Made by a program: the position numbers and the translations under genes | In this document: positions 9,649-16,819 of the stretch, in pieces | How positions within the stretch are numbered: position 1 is the first letter of the stretch | How the letters are laid out: each line of letters opens with the position of its first letter | From: Calidifontibacter indicus | Lineage (GTDB): Bacteria; Actinomycetota; Actinomycetes; Actinomycetales; Dermatophilaceae | DNA length: 64,000 bases | Direction: 5' to 3' | Assembly (NCBI RefSeq): GCF_003386865.1 | Contig: NZ_QTUA01000001.1 | Location: 3,286,001 to 3,350,000, forward strand | The notes under the pieces: model-generated | What the model saw: the letters and a program-made list of their open reading frames with translations, nothing else | Told to the model about the DNA's origin: nothing | The model's database searches: none

Positions 9649-12318
9649 TCATGCCCACGGGTCGTGATCCGCCGCGGACCTCGAGGTGCCGGGAGACTCC
9701 TCGGGCGGCGCGGCTGTCGTGACGGCACCGCCCCAGGGGTCCGCTGCAGCAGACGGTGTACTCCACGGATCAGCCCCCGGCGATCCGCCAAACCCGTCCG
9801 ATCCGCCTGAGCCCCAGTCGTCCTGGCCCGTGTGTGCTGCAATGGACCCGTCCGCCGGAAGTTCCGCACGCAGCTTGCGCACGACGTCCGGCACGAACGT
9901 CGCCGCGTCGGCGACCAGCTCGCTCCAACCGGAACGATCTGGAGTGGTCAAGAAGGTCACCTCGACGTCGCCCGAGTGCGGGTTCTGCGCGTCGAGCGAC
10001 ACCATCCAGGTATTGGCCAGCGCGAGCGGGAGCACCGCACGTCCGCCGATCTGACGCCCGCCTTCTCCTGCTGCCGGTGTGCGCGGTTGCTCGACAACCA
10101 CTCGACCGGGTTCGGTCGGCGACAGGCTCATCTTCGCTTTGAACACCTTGCCGTCGGCATTCACCGAGCGTTGCCCGGAAAGCGGCACGGTCATGACGCC
10201 CGACTCGTCCAGAACTGTTGCGTGAGTGAGGAACGAGTGCTCCTCGTTCACCGGCCCGCGCACAGAACCGACGGCCACCGCGTTTCCCTGAAGCTTGGTG
10301 GTTGCGTATCGCACCGCGTAGAGCAGGGCCAGGGGAATGGCCAGACCCAGCAGGGTCAGCCCGATCAGCAGCGGGTAGAAGACCTTTTTGTCAACCGGCC
10401 GTTGCATTTCGAGTCGGTAATCTACCTGCTGCGCAACGGGTTTCGCCCCCGCGTCGTTCGACCGCACCATCACCGTCACAGTGCCGGCAAGGAGACCGTT
10501 GCCAACACCAGATGGCTTGACCGTGATCGGAATTCCGCCGCTCGCGCACGCTGTCGACGCACTGACCCCGGATGACACCGCGGCAGTCACGCCGCTCGGA
10601 GCACCGGTCAGCTTCGCGCCTTCGGCGAGCCAGCCACACCCGGCACCGGTCAATGGAATCCGTCCGCTGACCGGTTCGTCGCCCTCGCTGGTGCCCAGGT
10701 CGATCCGCGCCGGCAACTGCGGGTACGAGGCCGGTGGCTGAACCGTGACCGCGTAATCCTTCACTTGAGGTTCCAGAGACGTGCCCGTGATGGTCTTCGC
10801 ACCCGACTTCCACGAGTTCGTCGTGACGTTCAGCGTCAACCGCAGCACCGCCGGCCCAGGGTCGACGTTGCCCAAGTCGAGCTTGTGTGCTCCCGCGATC
10901 GCTGCCTTCGTAAGCTTCGCCGCCACCGGCGTGCTCTTGCCGGCCTTGGTGACGAGGTCAGCCTTGAGCACCGTCTTGTCGCCCAAGGACGCCGGGTCGA
11001 TCCCCTTGCCGTCGGAGCGCGTCACGCCCAATTTGATGTCGGCGGTCTCTCCCGTTCGGAGCACCGTGCCTGACTGATTCGCCCACACCGGCGCGATGTC
11101 GCCGAAGAGATGCAGGCTCGACTGCGACCTGCCGGCCGCGCTCTTCGCAACGAAGGAGATGCTCCACTGTCCGGTCCATTCCTTGTCGCTCGAGCGCTTG
11201 AGGTCGAACGACAGGGTCTGCGGCGACACCCAAGACCAGCTGACGGTCGCACCGGGCAGCGCACCCGTCTTCGCTCCGTCGCCCGACCCCAACGTCAGCA
11301 GTTTGCCCGACGGCGAACGCAGGATCACCGAGGCGGCGGCGACCGTGCTCGTTGCGAGGCCGTGCACCCGTCCGATGGACGTGTCGACCACGAACGAATG
11401 GGTTCCACCCGGGCACGGCGCACCCGCGCAGAGACCGGCATCCTGGGTGATGGGCCTCTGCCCGGGAGTGGCGAACTGGTCGAAAGCAAAGAAGAGTTCG
11501 TCGATGTTGGACGCCTCGAAGAACGCACCAGGACTCGGCTGCGTCAACGCTCCGCAGGTGGTTCCCCCGGTGCCGACCGACAGACCGCGCAACAGGGCGA
11601 AGTCTGGTTTCGTCTTCCCGGACAATCCAACGGCGACCGTTGTGATTCCGTCGCTTCGCAACTGGTCGGCAAGGCCCGTGGGGCGGCACAGATCGCCCTC
11701 GGCCGCCTTCATGGCTGCTGCCACATCGCTGGCTGACTTCAACGGGTTCCCCGGTGCGTACGGCTTCGGATCACCATCGACCTTGCCGACCTGGCCACGA
11801 GGCTCGATTGAATTCTCACCATCGGTGAAGACGACGAGCATTGGACAGTGGGTACCGGCACTGTTCGAACGCTTCGCGAGTTCCTTGCGAGCGCCGGTCA
11901 GCGCCGTCCAATAGTCGGTGTCCGCTCCGGTGTTCTGGGCAGCGAAAGAGTCGAGCACCGCGTCGACGGTGTTCGTGCCGCTGCCGAGCTTGGTCCAGTC
12001 GAGTTTCGTCGCGTACGTCCCCGAGAAGCCGGCGATCGACACGTTGATGGGCGTCTTGTTCGTCGCGCTGAAGTCGTTCAGCTGCGACACGAGGTACTTG
12101 GCGGCTGACACACGGGCGTTCGTCGGGTCGCTCTGCTTGAGCGAGCCCGAGGTGTCAACCAGCAGCAGGATGTCGCCTTCGCCGCCGCCGGCGATGCAAG
12201 CCCCGACGCGTTGCAGTGCTTCGTTGTTGTTGCTCGGGTCAGGAGCAGCGAAGGAGCTTGTCGTAGTGCTGAGCCCGATCAGGCCGGCGACGGCCAACGC
12301 CGCGGCAAAGCGCTTCAT
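9649..12318 (-). CDS. Secreted, membrane-anchored vWA domain protein
   Basis: An 889-aa protein. The ATG at 12318 overlaps the previous TGA (ATGA) and gives a clean signal peptide, MKRFAAALAVAGLIGLSTTT, with probable cleavage near SSFAA. A von Willebrand A domain spans about residues 48-270 with the metal-site motif DTSGS at 55-59 and FTDGEN near 164-169. Beta-rich Ig-like extracellular sequence follows, then one transmembrane helix at about 648-672 and a cytoplasmic domain of about 215 residues. The last 50 residues carry three DPW motifs (DPWS, DPWG, DPWA). The layout suggests an external Mg-dependent ligand sensor or adhesin that passes a signal to cytoplasmic partners encoded next to it, such as the tubulin-like protein 52 nt downstream. 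The partner is inference; the vWA call is strong. Confidence 0.88.
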   Translation of the reverse strand: MKRFAAALAVAGLIGLSTTTSSFAAPDPSNNNEALQRVGACIAGGGEGDILLLVDTSGSLKQSDPTNARVSAAKYLVSQLNDFSATNKTPINVSIAGFSGTYATKLDWTKLGSGTNTVDAVLDSFAAQNTGADTDYWTALTGARKELAKRSNSAGTHCPMLVVFTDGENSIEPRGQVGKVDGDPKPYAPGNPLKSASDVAAAMKAAEGDLCRPTGLADQLRSDGITTVAVGLSGKTKPDFALLRGLSVGTGGTTCGALTQPSPGAFFEASNIDELFFAFDQFATPGQRPITQDAGLCAGAPCPGGTHSFVVDTSIGRVHGLATSTVAAASVILRSPSGKLLTLGSGDGAKTGALPGATVSWSWVSPQTLSFDLKRSSDKEWTGQWSISFVAKSAAGRSQSSLHLFGDIAPVWANQSGTVLRTGETADIKLGVTRSDGKGIDPASLGDKTVLKADLVTKAGKSTPVAAKLTKAAIAGAHKLDLGNVDPGPAVLRLTLNVTTNSWKSGAKTITGTSLEPQVKDYAVTVQPPASYPQLPARIDLGTSEGDEPVSGRIPLTGAGCGWLAEGAKLTGAPSGVTAAVSSGVSASTACASGGIPITVKPSGVGNGLLAGTVTVMVRSNDAGAKPVAQQVDYRLEMQRPVDKKVFYPLLIGLTLLGLAIPLALLYAVRYATTKLQGNAVAVGSVRGPVNEEHSFLTHATVLDESGVMTVPLSGQRSVNADGKVFKAKMSLSPTEPGRVVVEQPRTPAAGEGGRQIGGRAVLPLALANTWMVSLDAQNPHSGDVEVTFLTTPDRSGWSELVADAATFVPDVVRKLRAELPADGSIAAHTGQDDWGSGGSDGFGGSPGADPWSTPSAAADPWGGAVTTAAPPEESPGTSRSAADHDPWA

Positions 12319-12833
12319 GTCCACCGCCCCCGGGCAATCTCGTTCGCGATCAGGAACGAGCTGAAAGCGACGACCAGAACCGACGCCACAATCGTGCCTC
12401 GGAGCAACCAGACTGCGATCTCCTGCGGGCGATACCAACCGGTGCCGCGTCGCCGTCCGTCGCTCACCAGAAATGCGCCGACCAACAGAACTGCAATCGG
12501 GCCGGCGAGCACCCACGCAATCACCCCACCAGTGCCCCCACCGAGCATGAAGGCAACACCTGCCGCCACGACGACCGCGCAGAGAGCAGCGGCGAGGAGC
12601 CCGAGCGGCGATGATTCAACCCTGTGCGGCGACGGCGCCGGCGGCGGCTCGTCCGCCGGGGCCGGCCCGCTGATCGGCGCGGCGATCGACGACGCCGGCA
12701 TCCCGCCACCGATGGGTGCGGACGGCGTCGACGGAGCAGGCCACGTCGGTGGAAGGGCCGATTGGTACCCGTTTCCGGTCCTGCGGGCCGCCTCTGCCTC
12801 CGCAGCTGCCCATTCGTCGTCAGGGTTGCTCAC
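12315..12833 (-). CDS. Small membrane protein with proline-rich N-terminus
   Basis: A 172-aa protein. The GTG at 12833 has a good ribosome site (GAGAAGGA, 7 nt upstream). Residues about 28-72 are Pro/Ala/Ser-rich and likely disordered and cytoplasmic. Three hydrophobic segments follow at about 76-97, 104-122 and 142-163. The stop overlaps the vWA gene start by 4 nt, so the two are co-translated. No family is recognised. It may be a membrane partner or assembly factor for the vWA protein. Confidence 0.75.
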   Translation of the reverse strand: MSNPDDEWAAAEAEAARRTGNGYQSALPPTWPAPSTPSAPIGGGMPASSIAAPISGPAPADEPPPAPSPHRVESSPLGLLAAALCAVVVAAGVAFMLGGGTGGVIAWVLAGPIAVLLVGAFLVSDGRRRGTGWYRPQEIAVWLLRGTIVASVLVVAFSSFLIANEIARGRWT

Positions 12834-12921
12834 GCCGCATCCTTCTCACAACCATCCCCATCTCTGCCTCGACCGCACGGATGCGACCGGGGTCCAGCCT
12901 GTTGAAACAATCGGCTGATGT

Positions 12922-12945
12922 CGTGTCCGGAGAACTCAGGACACG
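12922..12945. promoter_or_regulatory. Inverted repeat between response regulator and effector genes
   Basis: CGTGTCC and GGACACG arms (7 bp, perfect) flank a 10-nt loop, 5 nt past the response regulator stop and about 90 nt before the small membrane protein gene. There is no T-run on either side. It could be a terminator or pause separating the regulatory genes from the structural genes, or a dyad operator for the regulator. The 117-nt gap at 12834-12950 is the only sizeable break among the minus-strand genes here and is the natural place for a regulated promoter. Confidence 0.45.
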
Positions 12946-12950
12946 TGCCA

Positions 12951-13622
12951 TCACAGATCGAGATGCCCGTCCCGGGTCGCTTCCCGCAGCGAGCCGTAGA
13001 TGTTCGCCACCGGTCGTCCCAATGCGGCATACCGAGCAGCGATCCGCTGAAAGTACGTCTCGACAGTGTTCGCGGAAACCGGGACATCGAGCGCGTTTCC
13101 GATCGCCTTCTTCGGCACGCCCGATGCCAATTGCTCGAGCACTTCGAGTTCACGGGGCGACAGACTGGCCATGAGTCCGGGATCGGTCAGCAGGGCTTCG
13201 GCCAAATGGCTGGATGTCGTGAACTCGCCGACCGCTACCTGGCGGATGGCCTCGACGATCTGCTCCTCTGAGTCCGACTTCAACGCCAAGCCCGCGGCCC
13301 CCAGACCGACCAGTTTGCGCAGTTGAGCCGGGCGCCGCTCAGAGGTGAAGAGCAAGACCTTCAGGCCCATGCCGACCAGGGTCGACACGTTCTCGTCCGG
13401 TTCACTCCCGTCGTTCAGGTCGATGTCCAGCAGCAAGACGTCCGGTTGGCAGGTGCGTGACCAGTCGAGGTCGCGGATGCTGCACACGAGGAAGTCGAGC
13501 GAGAACTGCGTCGGGTCGGCGGCGATCGTCGCCATCAGCCCTCGAAGAACGATCGGATGGTCGTCGATCGCGCCGAGACGGATGGGCGGCCGGTTCTCGG
13601 GCGAGGCTCCAGCTGGGGTCAC
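12951..13622 (-). CDS. NarL/FixJ-family response regulator
   Basis: A 223-aa protein. The receiver domain has acidic residues D20/D21, the phospho-acceptor in DVLLLDIDLND (D66), a Ser in LLFTSE and a Lys in LALKSDS. The C-terminal LuxR-type helix-turn-helix (LSPRELEVLEQLASG to NTVETYFQRI) is intact. The GTG at 13622 overlaps the kinase stop (GTGA), so kinase and regulator are translated as a pair. It probably controls the downstream vWA/tubulin-like genes, with the inverted repeat at 12922-12945 as a candidate site. That target is inference. Confidence 0.93.
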   Translation of the reverse strand: MTPAGASPENRPPIRLGAIDDHPIVLRGLMATIAADPTQFSLDFLVCSIRDLDWSRTCQPDVLLLDIDLNDGSEPDENVSTLVGMGLKVLLFTSERRPAQLRKLVGLGAAGLALKSDSEEQIVEAIRQVAVGEFTTSSHLAEALLTDPGLMASLSPRELEVLEQLASGVPKKAIGNALDVPVSANTVETYFQRIAARYAALGRPVANIYGSLREATRDGHLDL

Positions 13623-15856
13623 CGCTCAATCGTCTCGATTTCACGTCGCGACGCATGTCCCGATTTTCCGGGACCGTGCTCGATGGCTGGGACACATCCT
13701 TCGTGACTGAATCGTAGATAGGAGTGGCGATCGGTCTGGATCTTGCTGCCTGCCGGCAACCGTCCGATCAGTCGCCGCTCGACCCGCGCCACATACGGGG
13801 TGACATTGACCGCGACCAGGCTGCCGCTCGGGCGGGGAGTCCAACTGACCCTCACCTGTACCTCGCTCACATCCATCGGCTCCAGGCTCGAGAGCACCGA
13901 CCGGACAAGAACGGCTTGGCACTCAACCCCGTCGGCGTGGCGCGCCAACGACAGATTCGCGCCACGCACGCGGAGGTCGTCGACGATCCCGACGAGCTCG
14001 ACCGGCCAGGTCGTGATGCGACCGCCGAGCACGTCCCGCACCCGCGCCTCGTAGACCCCGGCGACCCGCTGCACCTCCGGATCGCGACAGTCGAGCCGGC
14101 CGAGCGCGATCTCCGCAAGGAAAGGAGCGATCCGTTCGTTGAGATCGGTGACGCGCTCGGCCAGAAGCTGCTCCCTCGCCGCGGATGCCGCAACGCGCTC
14201 GTAGCTTTCTCGCTCGGCCTGCATCCGCTCCTCTGTGTGCGTTCCGAGCCGGTCGAGGAGGAACCGGACAAGGTAACCCATGGCAACACCCGTCGCTGGC
14301 ATGCCGAGGGCCGGCGCCATCTGGCGCAACTGCGCGAGATCGGCCCCGCGCCAAGCCAGGAGCGTGGTGGGGCCGACGAGCAGCAGGAATACCCACGGGA
14401 TCGTCTCGACCACCGGACGTGCCACGATCGCAAAGATGAACAGCACGAGGGTGCCACCGGCCAACCAATAGGTCGTCGGCTCGAAAGTGCCTGGCACCGA
14501 CAGACCACCGGCGAGTGATGCGCTCAGACCGATTGCCATCAACGCGGCCGCTTCCGGTCCGGTGGCATCGCGCTTACGCAGGGTGCGCCATGCCCGGAAC
14601 CACACGAGCGAGGTCAGCACGGTTGCCAGCACGGCGAATGCCGGGGCGGCGAGCGTGTGAGCGATCAGCGCCATCTGAACAACATTCAGCAGGACGTATG
14701 GGATGCCAACATCTCCGGCCAACGATCGGACCTCGAACGCACCGCGCCAGTCGCCCAACGATCGTGCCGGTGACCACTCGAAGGACACCGTCGTCCCACG
14801 AGCACCCGACCTCACTCGTGCGGTGCCTCCGACGTCATTGAATCTGCCGACGATTCCGTTGCGTACCCCGAAGTGGTCCTCCGGCAACCTCGTGGCATCG
14901 AAGCCGACGCCACCGTCGCGGACACTGGCACGCAGTCCACGGCCGACCCGGCGAACGGTGACCTCGGCACTGCCGCAACCGCTGTGCAGACGCACATTGC
15001 GCAACGCCTCACGGATGGCTTGGCACAGCGCCTCGCGGACCGCCACCGGGGCGGAGATCTCCTCGACATTCCAGCGAACCTCGAGTTCGATGTCGCGCGC
15101 GGCTCGCGCGAGCTCGGCGCGTAGGTTCACCGCCAGCGCATTGGGACCGCCCAGCCTGGCAAGATCGGCAACAACAAGGGCTGCCGACGATTGAACCTCG
15201 CGCCGACTGAGTCGCTGCCCCAACGTGACGGCTCGGAGGGCGTGCACCACGCCGTCGTGCAGAAAGTGGTTCACCCATCGGGTCTGCGCCTCCTGCGCCA
15301 GGGCGTGGGATTCAAGTCGCCGCTGCGCGGCCGATCGCACCGCCTGGCGGTCGAGTTCGAGGGCCGCTCTGCGCCCGCCCCGCACGCAGATCACCACCGC
15401 GAGCACCGTTGCGAGCCGTGCCAGCGAATCGACCAGCACGATCGCGATGTCGCGTTCGTCACCCTTGAGGTAGGGCACGGCGACGACAACGAGATTGAAG
15501 ACGAGTACCGCAGCGGCGCTCCACAGCGCTTCCCCGGACAACGCGATGTAGCTGCTGAAGAGGGCGACCGTGATCGGCACGACCTGATCGCCGGGTGGGG
15601 CCGCGATGTGGATGATCAGCACGGCGACGGAAACGACACACGCACCGTACGGGGTGAAACCGCGAACCATGCAGTAACCAACGGAGCCAACGCCCACCAT
15701 GGCGACTGAAAAGAGCGTCGTGTACTGGCTACCCGACCGATCGATTGTCGTCCACGCAATCATCAGGGCGAGCACAAGGCCGGCACCGTACAACCACCGC
15801 GTTACTTGATCGAATGCACGGACTGACAGGTCCGGCGGCCGAGATCCCCTTGCCAT
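13619..15856 (-). CDS. Membrane histidine kinase with duplicated module
   Basis: A 745-aa protein, partner of the adjacent response regulator. Residues about 20-160 hold six membrane segments. A HisKA_3-like helix follows with HDGVVHAL (His200), then a HATPase domain with N-box EALRNVRLHS near 283-292, G1 box DGGVGF at 314-319 and a G2-like GVRNGIVGRF. Unusually, a second multi-spanning membrane block follows (about 384-500), then a second coiled coil (about 530-575) and a beta-rich domain to about 700 that looks like a degenerate ATPase without N or G boxes. The ATG at 15856 has no strong ribosome site. The order suggests an active kinase fused to a pseudo-kinase or sensor half. DesK/NarX-type kinases usually have only the first half. 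Confidence 0.85.
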   Translation of the reverse strand: MARGSRPPDLSVRAFDQVTRWLYGAGLVLALMIAWTTIDRSGSQYTTLFSVAMVGVGSVGYCMVRGFTPYGACVVSVAVLIIHIAAPPGDQVVPITVALFSSYIALSGEALWSAAAVLVFNLVVVAVPYLKGDERDIAIVLVDSLARLATVLAVVICVRGGRRAALELDRQAVRSAAQRRLESHALAQEAQTRWVNHFLHDGVVHALRAVTLGQRLSRREVQSSAALVVADLARLGGPNALAVNLRAELARAARDIELEVRWNVEEISAPVAVREALCQAIREALRNVRLHSGCGSAEVTVRRVGRGLRASVRDGGVGFDATRLPEDHFGVRNGIVGRFNDVGGTARVRSGARGTTVSFEWSPARSLGDWRGAFEVRSLAGDVGIPYVLLNVVQMALIAHTLAAPAFAVLATVLTSLVWFRAWRTLRKRDATGPEAAALMAIGLSASLAGGLSVPGTFEPTTYWLAGGTLVLFIFAIVARPVVETIPWVFLLLVGPTTLLAWRGADLAQLRQMAPALGMPATGVAMGYLVRFLLDRLGTHTEERMQAERESYERVAASAAREQLLAERVTDLNERIAPFLAEIALGRLDCRDPEVQRVAGVYEARVRDVLGGRITTWPVELVGIVDDLRVRGANLSLARHADGVECQAVLVRSVLSSLEPMDVSEVQVRVSWTPRPSGSLVAVNVTPYVARVERRLIGRLPAGSKIQTDRHSYLRFSHEGCVPAIEHGPGKSGHASRREIETIER

Positions 15857-15925
15857 GCTCGGAGCTTGGCACGACGGTGGTGATCTGGAGCATATTTTGC
15901 GTAAGTACAGAATCTGCGCAAGAAG

Positions 15926-16651
15926 TCAGCGCACGATCCGGTCCTCCCCCTGCCCCTCCCCGACGGCGAGCATCGGCAGATCGTCCGGGGTGATCAGCAG
16001 GGTGGAGACGGCGTATTCCACCAGCACCATGCGCCGGTTGACTGCCAGGTCGCGCTCGGAGCCGCGCAGCCCGCGGACGCCGGCCCGGGTGAGTTTGTCG
16101 CAGACGTTGTCGAGCTTGCGGTTGAACTTCGTCTGCGTCCAGCCGAGGCGGCGTGCCGCGTCGGCCGAGGTGGGAATCTCCCAGGCGCCCGACCCGGTGT
16201 GCTTCAGCATCGGCTCGGCGAGCGCCAGGATCGCCTGCAGTTGCGACAGCGTGAAGGTGGTCGGCGCGATCGTCGTCTTGCCCCGAGCCGGGTCGACCAC
16301 GTGCGGGGTCGACTCGAAGATGTCGGTGTCGGTGGTGAGTTCGAGCTCGTAGGTGGTCGCGCCGGCCGAGAAGGTGACGACGGACGGCGAGAACACGATC
16401 GGCACGCCGGCGCCGGGCGCCACGGTCGAGCGCATCAGACCGGAGCCGCCGGTGAGCGTGGCGGGCAGCCGGGAGCCGACGTTGTGCATCCACCAGAGAC
16501 CGTCGCGGTGCGCGAACTCCAGGAAGTTGCGGTGCAGGTAGTCGTTGTCGTCTAGGGCGAGGTCGCCGGTGCGGCCGACGGTGAAGTTCGCCTCGGCGGA
16601 CACCTCGAAGATTTCGCCGGCGAAGTCGATGGTCAGTCGGGCCCCTTGCAT
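15926..16651 (-). CDS. FHA domain / winged-helix protein
   Basis: A 241-aa protein started at the ATG at 16651; the longer reading is basic shadow sequence. Residues 1-100 read as a forkhead-associated domain (FTVGRTGDLALDDNDYLHRNF, with Arg27 and His40 in the usual phosphopeptide-binding places). Residues about 135-230 form a winged-helix-like region (SADAARRLGWTQTKFNRKLD). FHA-HTH proteins bind phosphothreonine partners and DNA, so this is a plausible input regulator for the kinase and cluster that follow on the same strand 70 nt away. There is no obvious ribosome site, so a leaderless mRNA is possible. A decayed copy of this gene's 5' end lies at 19499-19580. Confidence 0.82.
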   Translation of the reverse strand: MQGARLTIDFAGEIFEVSAEANFTVGRTGDLALDDNDYLHRNFLEFAHRDGLWWMHNVGSRLPATLTGGSGLMRSTVAPGAGVPIVFSPSVVTFSAGATTYELELTTDTDIFESTPHVVDPARGKTTIAPTTFTLSQLQAILALAEPMLKHTGSGAWEIPTSADAARRLGWTQTKFNRKLDNVCDKLTRAGVRGLRGSERDLAVNRRMVLVEYAVSTLLITPDDLPMLAVGEGQGEDRIVR

Positions 16652-16819
16652 GTTGGCCAGTCTGGCACGGCCCAGTGCCCTCGGCCGGTTTGACGTATGG
16701 GGACACATACCCATGGAAACGAAGGCTGCCGCCTGTCCCGCCAATGCAGGACGTGCGGGCTGGCGCGGCGATACCTACGTTGCTGTTCAACAGGATCCAT
16801 CGTTCCGAAGGGCAGCGTG

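Noticed and set aside
12319-12516. Upstream extension of the vWA protein
   Set aside because: It would overlap the small membrane protein gene and bury the signal peptide; the ATGA overlap start is better.
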